Positions 12,259-24,159 of a stretch of 64,000 nucleotides of DNA are shown one piece after another. Made by a program: the position numbers and the translations under genes. The stretch comes from Helianthus annuus (lineage: Eukaryota; Streptophyta; Magnoliopsida; Asterales; Asteraceae). The stretch covers positions 87,398,037 to 87,462,036 of the forward strand of contig NC_035436.2 in the NCBI RefSeq assembly GCF_002127325.2. Direction: 5' to 3'. How positions within the stretch are numbered: position 1 is the first letter of the stretch; each line of letters begins with the position of its first letter. Below the pieces are notes generated by a model, which worked only from the letters and a program-made list of their open reading frames with translations, was not told where the DNA came from and did no database searches.

Positions 12259-14106
12259 ATGCCACCAAGACGCGAAATGCACATGCCCACCTCAGAAGCG
12301 GAACTTCAGAAGATAATTGTTGCAGCTATAGCACAGCACGAGGCCCTACGCTCCGAACCTAGCCGAGGCACCTCAGAAAATAACGGTTGTTCCTACTGGC
12401 ACTTCCTCAATTACAAGCCTCCGAAGTTCGACGGCACTGGGGGTGCCATAGCTTTTGTGAAATGGATTGAAAGTATGGAATCCATCTTTCGAATGAGTGG
12501 TTGTACGCCAAAACAACAAGTCCCATACGTTACTGAGTTGTTTCAAGATGGAGCTCGATTATGGTGGAATCTTTAGGTTCGAATAATGGGCCTAACTACA
12601 ACATACGCGTTAACTTGGGATGAGTTGAAAGGAATAATGCGTAAGAAGTATTGCACCCAAACAGAAACACAGAGGTTGGAAGGTGAATTCCAGAGCCTGA
12701 TAATGGAAGGTCCGAAAATGTTGGAATTCATGCAAAGACTTCATGATTTGGCACGAGTCGTTCCGTACTTGGTAGAACCAGAATTGAGGAAATTAGGACA
12801 TTTCATTTGGGAACTGGCACCTCAAGTCCTGAGCTTAATGACAGCATCCACGCCACCAACATCTATGACTGCAAGTAAGATGGGCTTGGCACTCGTTACG
12901 GAAGTCATTAGACTAGAAAAACTTGCAAACCCTGGCAAGGAGACTCACGTCGAGTCATCCGGAGGTAACAAACGGAAGTTCTCGAACTTCAAGCAAGGCA
13001 CTAGTGGGGTTGTTAAGAAAGGAGAGTCAAGCGCGCCAGCTCAGGTTATAGCTGGTAGTAGAAAGAAAGGAAAGGGATATATGGGCACTCAGCCCAAGTG
13101 CAACACCTGCCAGCGTCACCATTATGGTCGGTGTAGTTTGAAAGTTTGTGAAGCTTGTGGAAAGACTGGCCACTTGAAGGATTCTTGTTGGGCCATAGCT
13201 GGCCAGAGAGGCCAGGGAGGATTCGGAAACAGAAACACCAACCGGGGCGGAAATGGAAATCGCCCACAAGTGAATAATGGAGGTGATGGAAATAGAGTCA
13301 ACAATGCTAATCAAGCGGGCGCTGTGAATCGTAATCAGAGAAATAATCAAGCTGGTGGAAATGGGAAGAGATCCGGATGTTTCAACTGTGGTGATCTTGG
13401 GCACTACAAGAGGAATTGCCCAGAGTTGAACCAAGCCCATGGAAGGGTCTTCAACATAGAAGCGAGGGAAGCGCGCCAGTATCCCAATGTCGTTACTGGT
13501 ACGTTCCCTGTAAACCAACGCTATGCATCCGTTTTATTTGATACTGGCGCCGATTATAGCTTCGTATCATTAGAGTTTAAGAATATGCTTGGTTTAGCCG
13601 CTAGTAAATTAGATATTCCGTACTCAATTGAATTGGCTAATGGAAAGTTGGTAGAAGCCAATGAAGTTATCCGGGGTTGTGTGATCGAATTGGGAGAGCG
13701 TGAGTTTGCTCTGGATCTACTACCAGTCCAGTTGGGAAGCTTCGACGTGGTGGTAGGAATGGATTGGTTATCAGGCAACAAGGCAGAAATAGTTTGTCAC
13801 GAAAAGGTAGTTTGTATCCCAACCGAAGATGGTGAGACCATTGTGGTTCACGGAGAGAAGCGTGATTCACCGTTGAGGATTATCAGCTGCCTCAAAGCGC
13901 GAAAATGTCTACAGAAGGGATGTGCTGCCTTTCTGGCACACATTGTAGATAAGAAAGCTGAAGAATCGAAGATCGAAGACATCCCTGTCGTGAGGGAATA
14001 TCCAGAAGTCTTCCCAGAGGACTTTCCTGGATTACCACCTCAGAGACAAGTGGAATTTCACATCGACTTAGTTCCAGGCGCCGCGCCTGTGGCTAAGGCA
14101 CCTTGA
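12259..14106 (+). pseudogene. gag-pol: Element B gag and protease
   Basis: Starts MPPRREMHM. The gag domain contains the FLNYKPPKFDGTGG segment and WWNL, then a TAG at 12574-12576 where a Gln codon would be a one-base change. The frame then stays open. It covers the rest of gag, zinc knuckles (CNTCQRHHYGRC, CEACGKTGHLKDSC and CFNCGDLGHYKRNC), a Gly/Asn-rich linker and an aspartic protease with FDTGADYSF (13537 on), and reaches the start of reverse transcriptase. It is broken again by TGA at 14104-14106. The zinc knuckles would package the RNA and the protease would cut the polyprotein. Two stops make it a pseudogene. Confidence 0.9.
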
Positions 14107-14124
14107 AGACTTGCCCCTTCTGAG

Positions 14125-14850
14125 ATGCAAGAACTGTCGACACAACTTCAAGAGTTGTTAGACAAGGGATTTATCCGACCAAGCTTCTCGCCTTGGGGAG
14201 CTCCGGTTCTGTTTGTCAAGAAGAAGGACGGTAGTTTTCGTATGTGCATTGACTACCGGGAGTTGAACAAGCTGACGATCAAGAATAGATACCCTCTGCC
14301 AAGGATTGATGATCTGTCTAACCAACTGCAAGGCTCAAGCTTTTATTCAAAGATCGATCTTCGATCTGGATACCATCAGTTAAGGATACAAGAGGAGAGT
14401 ATCCCAAAGACAGCCTTCAGAACTCGATATGGACACTACGAGTTTCTAGTCATGCCGTTTGGGTTAACAAACACACCTGCAGTTTTTGTAGATTTGATGA
14501 ATAGAGTTTGCAAGCCGTACTTGGATAAGTTCGTGATTGTGTTCATCGACGACATTTTGATTTATTCACAGATGAAGGCTGACCACGAACAGCACCTAAG
14601 AGCTATTTTGGAGCTGCTGAAGAAAGAACAGTTGTATGCCAAATTCTCTAATTGCGAGTTTTGGCTACGAGCAGTACAATTTCTTGGGCACGTGGTAATG
14701 GAGATGGAATCCACGTGGATCCCACCAAGATCGAAGCGATTAAGAATTGGGAAACGCCAAAGACGCCAACCGAGATTCGGTAATTCTTGGGTTTGGCTGG
14801 CTATTATCGAAGGTTCATTGAGAACTTTTCAAAAATCACTCAACCATTAA
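14125..14850 (+). pseudogene. pol: Element B reverse transcriptase
   Basis: Same frame as the upstream gag-protease. It carries the [25 protein letters not shown] and [17 protein letters not shown] blocks, the [16 protein letters not shown] block and the catalytic FIDD at 14542-14553, so the core of the enzyme is preserved. The frame shifts near 14700, after GHVV, so the last part (to 14850) is out-of-frame nonsense. The proper continuation ([15 protein letters not shown]) is in another frame from about 14787. Confidence 0.92.
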
Positions 14851-16829
14851 CGCTCCTCACGCAGAAAGATAAGAAGTTTGATTGGGGAATCAAACAGGAA
14901 GAAGCGTTCCAGATATTGAAAGATAAGCTCTGCAATGCGCCAATCTTAGCACTACCGGAAGGCATAGATGATTTTGTGGTATACTGTGACGCCTCACGTC
15001 AAGGAGTGGGTTGCGTGTTGATGCAACGCCAAAAGGTTATTGCTTACGCGTCACGCCAGCTGAAGGTACATGAAAAGAAATATACCACTCACGATTTGGA
15101 ACTCGGCGCAGTGGTTTTTGCTTTAAAGATCTGGAGACACTACCTTTATGGTACAAAGTGCACAATCTTCACAGATCACAAGAGCCTACAGCACATATTC
15201 AACCAGAAGGAGTTGAATATGAGACAAAGACGATGTGTTGAGCTGTTGAATGATTACGACTGCGAAATAAAGTATCACCCAGGGAAGGCGAATGTGGTCG
15301 CCGATGCCCTAAGTCGAAAGGAGAGGATCAAGCCCATAAGGGTTAGGGCTTTAGAAATGATTATTCAGACCGATCTTTCCTTGCGCATTCGTGCCGCACA
15401 GAAAGAAGCTCTCAAGGAAGAAAACCTTGAAGAAGAATATCTCCGTGGGATGGAGAAGCTATTGGTACCAAACAAGGAAGGAACGTTATGTTTTGAGAAA
15501 AGGATTTGGGTTCCTTTGTTTGGAGGTTTAAGGAAGGTTATTTTCGATGAAGCTCACAAATCGCGGTACTCTATCCACCCTGGAGCGGATGAGATGTACC
15601 AGGACCTTAAGGATTATTATTGGTGGCCTAGGATGAAAGGCGATGTGGTTGTTTATGTGAGCAAGTGTTTAACATGCGCTAAGGTTAAAGCGGAATACCA
15701 GAAGCCTTCAAGACTTCTGCAACAACCGGAAATTCCCAAGTGGAAGTGGGAACAAATCTCCATGGATTTTGTTACGAAGTTGCCAAGAACGCAAAAAGGC
15801 CATGACACTATTTGGGTAATAGTGGATCGATTGACGAAGTCAGCGCACTTCTTACCCATCAGAGAGAAAGATAATACGAGCAAGTTGGCCGAAATTTACA
15901 TGAGAGAAATTGTTACACGCCATGGAGTACCTCTCTCAATCATCTCTGATAGAGACGGAAGGTTCGTCTCAAGGATTTGGCAATCCTTCCAGGAAGCTTT
16001 TGGTTCTCAATTGAATATGAGCACCGCGTTTCACCCGCAGACCGACGGGCAAAGCGAACGGACGATACAGACTTTGGAAGACATGCTGAGAGCATGTGTG
16101 ATGGATTTGGGCGGTAGCTGGGATAAGCATTTGCCTTTGGTCGAATTTTCATACAACAACAGCTACCACGCCAGTATTGGTGCCGCGCCATTCGAAGCTT
16201 TATATGGCCGCAAGTGCAGGTCACCGCTTTGTTGGTCTGACGCAGGTAATTGACAGTTGGTTGGTCCTGATGTGGTCCAGGAAACCACTGATAAGATTGC
16301 ACAGATCCGAGATCGCATCAGTGCGGCTCGTGACCGTCAGAAAGCTTACGCGGATCGAAAAAGGAAACCTCTAGAGTTTGAGGTAGGAGATATGGTTTTG
16401 TTGAAGGTATCACCCTGGAAGGGTGTGGCACGCTTTGGGAAGCGTGGAAAGTTGAACCCGCGATATATTGGTCCATTCAGAATTCTGGAAAGAATTGGGT
16501 CCGTAGCATACAAGTTGGATCTACCTGCCGAACTGAATGGAGTTCACGATACGTTCCACGTATCAAATTTGAGGAAGAGTCCAACGCAAGATACCGTTGT
16601 CATTCCTACTGACGAAATTCATGTTGACGACACGCTCCACTTCGTTGAAGAACCTGTTGAGGTTACGGATTGGAAAATGAACAAGACCCGCCGGAGTAGT
16701 GTCAAGCTCGTCAAGGTACGTTGGAATGCCAGACATGGTCCTGAATACACCTGGGAACGTGAGGACCGGATGAAAGAGAAATACCCCCACTTATTTCCCA
16801 AGAACCCTGCGACTAGAAGCAGAACTTAA
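14787..16829 (+). pseudogene. pol: Element B RNase H and integrase with chromodomain-like tail
   Basis: Continues pol after the frameshift. RNase H shows [19 protein letters not shown] and the end motif [15 protein letters not shown]. Integrase shows the zinc-binding His/Cys part (HKSRYSIHPG to CLTC), the catalytic core ([27 protein letters not shown] and the region ending VEFSYNNS) and the [10 protein letters not shown] region. The C-terminal tail, [19 protein letters not shown], resembles the chromodomain-like tail of Tekay/Del chromoviruses. A TGA at 16251-16253 interrupts the integrase where Arg (CGA) is likely. The remainder is open to a TAA at 16827-16829. Confidence 0.92.
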
Positions 16830-16864
16830 AATTTCGGGACGAAATTTTTCTAACGGGGGGAGAA
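16830..16864 (+). other. Element B polypurine tract with upstream hairpin
   Basis: Directly after the pol stop lies AAATTTCGGGACGAAATTT, an 8-bp perfect stem with a GGA loop. It is followed by the purine run GGGGGGAGAA that abuts the 3' LTR. The purine tract primes plus-strand DNA synthesis. The hairpin has no known role that I can name, but it recurs in E, F and G. Confidence 0.85.
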
Positions 16865-19800
16865 TGTGACAACCCTCACTAAATCAGGTATCCGTACGGT
16901 TTAATTAATAATTAATTACTGCTTAATTATTGTGCTTGCTTGAAATTACTGATGAACTGCTACTTGATTTTTGATATTTGTACATTCCTGCGTCATACTT
17001 TACATACCGTCACTACATTATTTACATGCTGAACCTTAGTGACAAACATGATGCACAAAAGCACAGTAGCACTATGAACGGATAACCTATTGAACATGCT
17101 GATAAAGTCAGCATCAGGCAGATATTGCCTCTAAGGCCTGTATGAGCCAGAAATATTTCACTACACCCATAGTGAGTGTAGGGATACAAGGGTTGTAGAA
17201 CTGCGTCTCTAGGAATAAGATACAATGACAGGATGTGCCTAGAACATACACTAAGCACAAAACTCAGCACTTTAATAAACAATTCAGCATTTGGTTAACT
17301 AATAAAGTGCCAAATCATGAGAAAAATATTACTAGACACTTTCCAAAGTGTCAGGAATAAGTTGTGTCACTAAAAATGGTATTAACGACACTTTAAAGCT
17401 TTGTTAAGCACTTTAACGGATTACTATCCAACCGAACAACCGGACTTTACCCGGAACATGAAAATATTGCCATAAACATTATCTGTCTTTTTCTGAGCCA
17501 GTTAGGGTCCCCGAATACCCTAACACCCGCTATAAAACACAATGCACAACTAACCGGGTTAAGTACTTAACTAACCTACTTAACCTAACATATCTAACTA
17601 ATAACTAATGATTAGTTACAATCCAACCAAGAACCCCCCTCCCTTGGCTGATTTCGGTCACAATGTGACCAACCATTGTACCATTTTGATTATAATAATC
17701 CCTTATGTTCCATATCAAGAAGACACAAGGACTTCTGGATAAGAACTTGTTAATTGTCTATAAAAACATAAGGTTACACATATGATCATTCACATCTCAT
17801 AACTTCACACATCACACTCTCTCTTGCTCTCTCAAGGCTTCGGCCGAACACCCCCTTGTCCATCCATCATATTTTCGGCTTCCATCTTCACATTCCAAGA
17901 TCATTCAAGTGTCAAGGGTCACGCATAAGGAGTCTTGGTGCACTTGGAGCTCGAAGGACCTCATTCTCTTGCTTTTATCCACCCTATTTGCGTCTAGATT
18001 CTTCCCTAGCCTCGAGCTAGTGGTAAGTTACTTAAAACACCTTCTCGAACTAATTTAAAGTGGTTAAAAGGATTTGTAACGGTTAAAACTCGAAATCTTA
18101 CAAGTTGATGCTTTAAAGTCTACTAAAAACACAAATAATGATGGTTAAAAGCTTATATGTTGTGTAAGTGATGTAGTAATTAAATTGTGTGGTTATTTGG
18201 ACCCGATCTATGTTGTGGTAGCTCGGATCATCATTTAACCCGGTTTAGTCATGAACATAGATCATGACATAAGGTTGTTTTGAATGAAACAAGGGTTAAA
18301 GGGTGAAACTCTACCACACACGAATCATGAACTTGTGTAAAAGCGTTTTTACTTGTAAAATAGTGTTTAAAACTAGTAGATCTACGGATCTACAAGTGGT
18401 ATTTTCAAAGGACCAAGTGTCAAGGAAATCATGTTTTCTAAAAACGGATCTTACACTAATAAGTATGATTTTTAGAACACACAAGTGTGTAAACACTTGT
18501 GTAACGCAAAGTTTCGACAAAATAACAATTTTTGTAAAAGATGACGAGAAGTTGTGAAGACGGAATTTCTTTAAAAGCAAGGTTCTTACGAAACCGGACT
18601 AATTTATATTAAGATCCGCTAAAAGCAAGGAGATTTACTTCGTATTTTGATGTGAATCACAAGTTCATGAAATCTTTGCGATTTACATATTTATTAACCA
18701 GTTTGAGGTGTTGGACGTTGTTTCGATTGAATAAGAAAATTGTTGAATTGATTTGTAAAAGAAAATGATACGCTTGAAAGCGTGGCCACCTCCAGTTACA
18801 GAGGAAACTCTGGCGAAATTTTTCCAAAAACCTGACACTTAGAATTATTTTCACTATAAGTGTTGGAAATACTTTTGACATGTTTTCAAAATATATCAAT
18901 TTCGCCACGACTTTATTTACAAAATATCGGAGGTGGGATTTCACAAAATAAAACTTAGTAAATATATGTTTAATATATATATTTTTCATAAATCACTTGA
19001 TGCGTGTTTACGATTATTTTGTGAAAATACATAAATATTATTTTTAGAGTAAAAATAATATTATCCAACGTTAACGAAACCAAAATAATACGAACGCCTT
19101 CACAATAAATATATGAGTTACACCGGTAATATTTATTACCACTCGATCGTTAAAACGTAACTTACGCATTTTACGGAAATAATTATGAACGCGTATATTT
19201 GCCAAAGTATTATTTTGGGAGAATTTTGTGAAGTAAAAATATAATATTTTTGAGAAAAATATTTATATTTTGGAGATAGAAAATAAATATGTATTAAGTG
19301 AGACTTAATAATATATTACGAACGCACATGTATTAAATCCCCCATCCTTGGGAAGGAGAATAATTACCAAGTATATACAGAAAGTAAACACGAAATAGTT
19401 ATCTAACTATTTCCCAAAAACTTAAACCATAAAGCTAAGGCACGGCCGTCCGTCTAATAGAATTAGTACATGTAGGTCGTTGCACAGCTGCTTGACTTGG
19501 AGTATTACTTGGTAGAGATGCACCGCTGTGAGTTCATGTCCCCCTTTTCTCTTAACTGTTTTCAGTTTTCTAAACTGCGGGGGTGAAATACATGTTACAT
19601 TGATTATGAATACTTTATACATGGTATGGTTAGCGTAAGGAGGGTTACTATTTAGATCATGTGAATGGGTAGGCGGAAACTTGAGGTCATTAATCCTCAG
19701 GGTAGGACCGAGGGGCAGGAGCGATAGATCTATTTGGGTGTAGCGAGCCCAGTCCCAGGCCCAGCATAACGGACCTCGGGATGACTTTGTACCCGGCGCA

Positions 19801-20310
19801 TAAATCTGCTAGGTTTGAGCCTTCCTACTTGCATTTCACACATATCAATGGCCTTGCAAACCATTGGTGATCTCTTTTTCCTTATTTGCTACATACCAGG
19901 ATTTTGATAAATACAAAGGTTTATTTGCTCACTTACACATGAACTCGCTCAACATTATTGTTGATTTTTCAACTTACATGTATTTCAGGGAATTAAAGGA
20001 TCTGGCACGGTATGGCACTTTTTCCCGCTGCACTAGTATGAGGTCATCCGGGTTTAGGGAATGTGACTCTTTCCTGGACAAGTCACAGTCCCTAAACTGT
20101 GTTTGTGTTTGTTGATGTTTAAGTTGTTGAACAATATTTATGTTGTTAGGGTATGTTCCGCTAAAACAATGTTGTTGTTTTTGGATATTAAAACTTAATT
20201 GAATGGATGACCTTGCATGGTTTTTATTCATATAGCTTTGTTATGGTTAAGCTATGGTATTAAGAAGTCACAGCAAATTAACCACGCTTCCGCAAAGCCA
20301 GGGTGTGACA
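16865..20310 (+). mobile_element. Element B 3' LTR
   Basis: Begins TGTGACAACCC after the polypurine tract and ends GGGTGTGACA, followed by the target repeat ACTAA at 20311-20315. It is about 3.45 kb and differs from the solo LTR at 3597 by scattered substitutions and small indels, for example an extra GCTTAATTA near 16921. TATAAAAAC is at 17759-17767. It contains no genes; the short frames are shared with the solo LTR and are not protein-like. Confidence 0.92.
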
Positions 20311-23300
20311 ACTAAGGCCCGAGTCCGCCTAAGTGAAGCACAAACACCCTTATGCATTAGCACCAGAAACACATGTAAAAATAGGTACGTCAGCATAAAA
20401 ATGCCTGTGCGATACATAGGTTTTGTTTATGCAGATTCATGACTTGTATTTGAAAGAAGTGTTTGATAAAATGTAGTCATGAATCTTGTAAAATGTTTTT
20501 CTTTGTAAAACCATGTGAAAATCAATGAAAATCGAATAATGATGAAATGATAATGCATGGTTAAATGAATAACCAAGTGAAAATGAATTTGGATAAAATA
20601 TGTAATTTGTAAAACAATGTCATGTTTATGTATGAAATGTTCATGTCTTGCCCAAGTGGTTTATATAACGCAAAGATGTATAATACGATAAAAGCACTTA
20701 CATATAGGAAGTACCAGCGGCGTATCCACCATGCTTTTATCATATAACACATAGCCCCGTTACATAAGTCACTTATCAATAACCAACCGAAATGTCATGT
20801 TCAAAGTCAAAATGTTCATGTATAAACCATGTATAATGTCATGTGTAATATGTATCATGTATAATTAATGAAATGCATAGCAAGTAGGAAATCATCTACT
20901 TAACTATGTAATGATGTCTAATGTGAAAACAAATGTCATGTATGGTGAATAACTAGAAGTTACTCAACCCCATAGAAAATGTACAAAACAATGTTTTTGA
21001 ATAAACCTAAGTTTAAATCAAATATTATGTTTTGCAGAAAATCAATGCTTTATGATTACAAACATTTATGCAGTAATGTTAATCGCATACATTCAAGCCT
21101 TGAGACTGTGGCGACAAACCCTTAAACGAATTAAAGGTTCATCTAAAGTTATGTAGTCGGATTCTGTCATCCCCAACTTCCAAACAAACCCAGGAAGTCA
21201 GAAACGGGAGTTGTCAATTCCTATGGTACCATTACATAAGTCCGAGCGGCGTGATCAATGTTAATGAATGTACTATTGTCCCGATTGAACATACAAAATG
21301 TCATAACCAATGTAGCATGTGAAAACCATGTACTAGGAATGCTAAGTAAACATGCTTAGTAGAAATGTTCATGTAAAAACAATGTGCTAGCATGCTCAGT
21401 AAACATACATAGCAGAAACGTCATGTAAAACAATGTGTTACATATGCTAAGTAAACATATGCAACAAATGTGTAACAAATCAATGTGCTAGCATGCTTTA
21501 CATACATAGCAAAACACAATGGAAAGCATGTACTATATGTGTACTAGGTGAAAGTAGCATGTTTATGTCATAAAATCATGAAATATACGAAAGTAACATG
21601 TATGTACATGTGTATCACCCCAAAATATTTGAAAACGGTAAAAGAGGGGAACTATGTACTCACTTGGGATTGCTAATTAGTCTTGAGAATAAGACCTATT
21701 TAGGCTCCAAGGGTCACGGAATCAACCGGCACCTAGTATAGGTAACTATGTTAATAAACGGCCCTAAATCGGGAGATAGGATAGAATGAGGTTCTATAAA
21801 TCAAATGAGTAATTGAACTCATATGGTATGATTTAATAGTCCCAACATTCTGATTAGAAAGCCTACCTAAGTGCTTTTGAACCGTTTCGACCCATTACGG
21901 TAACATAAGTCACTATAATGTGTCATTAGCGTAAAACTATGTTTGGATGGTAATCTATGTGCTATGTCAAGTCTTACATGCCCAATAATCCCTAAACATG
22001 TTACTAAATCAGATTATATGTCAAAATTATGTTCACATAGTCAAAATATGGATTTATGCTTAAAAAGGGCATTCTGGTCATTTCCTATGGGCATACAAGC
22101 TAACAAGCATATGACTAACTAATCCTAAGTGATTATAAGGTATAACCTCAGTGGTTATTCCCTATGAAACTATGATCACTAACTAAGCTTGGTCGGATCC
22201 TAAAGATCGACCAAACGGGTCGGGTTCGGAAGTATAAGCGGTTGTTTAGACCGCTTACCTTACGACCCTAAACAAGCACAAACTAATAGTGTCGAGTTAA
22301 ACATGTCAAAACATGTTTAACCTACTGATTTGGTATCAAAACAAGGTGTTTTGATACCCTAAAGTAGTTCCGAGGCAAAATGCGTGCTAAAACGCATTTT
22401 GACCGAAACTTTGACTCGACACTACAACTAGCTAACGTGGTAATCAGCGGTTATAATCACGAAGGATTATAACTATCGTGATTACAATCACGTTTCAAAG
22501 TTCAATTGAACTTTGACTTGACCAATTGATGGTCAAAACCGAAAGTCAAACTGTTGGCCAAACGTTTGACTTTCTGCACTACATAAGGAAAAAGCCATAA
22601 AAGAAATGAAAGAATGCTCACTAAGGGTCCTTGCTATCTTTTCTACAAGAAGACAAAGTCCCAAATGCTTGAGAGAGAGCTCCAAAGCAGATGTGAAGAG
22701 AGAAAAGAAGGAATGAGCAAAGAATGAAGGAGTTTGGATGGCTATTTATAGTTGTAGTGAGGCTCTAGGATCATTCCAAGTGGTTTGCTTGGTCATTAAG
22801 CATTAAATCCTAGCCATACATGTGTTACAAGCTGATTAGAAGCCTTGGTGAACACACAAACTTGCCCACCACACAAAGAATTAACCATAACAGCCCCTGA
22901 ATTATCAAACAGTTAGCAAAATATGATTTTTGGTCGCTGGGCATCCTTTACGGTCCGCAAGAGAACCCTTACGGTCCGTAAGGACCCTTCATCTGATCAA
23001 CAACTTTCACCTTTTGGCAGCTTTGGCCCCTGCACTTGTTTGAGTCCATTTCAGGCACTTTTGACACCCGTTAAGCCATTTTCAAGGATCCACAAGGTCA
23101 ATAAAGTTTAGGGGACACAAAATATGCTTGGAAAACTCATGGATGTCGGTTCGTTTAGTCGTACGGTTGCGTTGTTCGGCTAATTACGACAGAAATCGCA
23201 ACGAGCGCGAAAACGATCCAAATTGCGAAACGAATGAAATTTTTGCATGCCGATCACTAAAATAAAAATATTTTAGTGTGTACAAAAATTTTGGATGTCC

Positions 23301-23838
23301 AGAAGTGGTCAGAACGTAAGATATGCGCGAAAATGCAAACTTACGCCGTTTTTGGCACTTTTAGTCCCTGTAAGATCATATAAGCATGTTTTCGCACACC
23401 GAACCTATCAAAGCTTATTTCTAAGCCATGTTTAGGTTATATATGGTATGTTTAACTTATGATCAAGTTCCGGACTGTACGTTGCCTTACGAAACGGCAA
23501 ACTTTTGCAAGTTGACGCAAATAGTCCCTGAGAGCGAATAAACTTGTTTTTGCCACACCAAAGCCTTTAAAACTTATTTCTAAGTTATGTAAAGATTATT
23601 TAAGGTATTTTAAGTTTATGATGATGTTCCGGAGTGTTTGTCGTGTTTTACTGATCGTGTTAACGCATCAGTTCGTGTATAACTTTCTAGAAAGCGATAT
23701 AGAGTTCAAAATCGATCAAAAATCAACATGGGCACAAAACCAAACATAAATGACAAACATTGGGATCAAAACACATTGTTTTATTAATATTGTATTGTTC
23801 AGAGTTTGTAAAATGATATCACAAGCACAGATGTCACA
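20311..23838 (-). mobile_element. Element A 5' LTR, remainder
   Basis: Continues the A LTR to its outer end, TGTCACA at 23838 (TGTGACA on the minus strand). Together with 3419-3596 it gives an LTR of about 3.7 kb, close to the 3.6 kb of element G, with recognisable homology (for example the TTGGGATCAAA segment near 23760 against the G LTR start). The flanking ATAGC after 23838 should be the target repeat of A; its partner lies left of the window. Confidence 0.88.
22743..22750 (-). promoter_or_regulatory. Putative TATA box of the element A LTR
   Basis: Minus strand reads TATAAATA, followed downstream by a region rich in CTCTCTTC. The duplicated A segment at 7034-9431 ends before this box. An almost palindromic motif, CTTACGGTCCGTAAG, lies about 200 bases upstream of it in the LTR sense. 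Confidence 0.55.
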
Positions 23839-24159
23839 ATAGCCATCCGATCAAACAGCCACCCCTCCCACACACATTAGTCACCCAATCGAATGGCAAT
23901 CCGATCGGATAGCCATCCGATCAGTCCGCCATCTGATCCAGTGACCGATCCAACACTTTGTGCAATCTCATTATTTTGCCCAACTCTTATCTGTTGTAAT
24001 CTAACCAGGCAAATTCTAAAAGAGCTTCCTTTGATCCAATAATGGTCTATACTGTTAAGCAATCACTGTGAGTATACTCGATCCCTTTTTGTTTTAAACT
24101 TTAGGATGTAACATGTATTCTATTAAACTACGAAACTTGAGACTTTGCAAGCTAAACTC
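23839..24159 (+). mobile_element. Element H LTR, part before solo LTR K
   Basis: Sequence between the end of A and the start of K. When K and one copy of its AACTC duplication are removed, it runs straight into 25518-26114, which ends in a typical GGGGTGTGACA LTR terminus. It begins with imperfect repeats of ATAGCCATCCGATC. The 5' part of this LTR must lie beyond element A, outside the window. No genes are seen. Confidence 0.65.

Noticed and set aside
13027..13518. 163-codon minus-strand frame over the gag of B
   Set aside because: Antisense of the Gly/Asn-rich gag and zinc knuckle region; composition follows from the sense codons.
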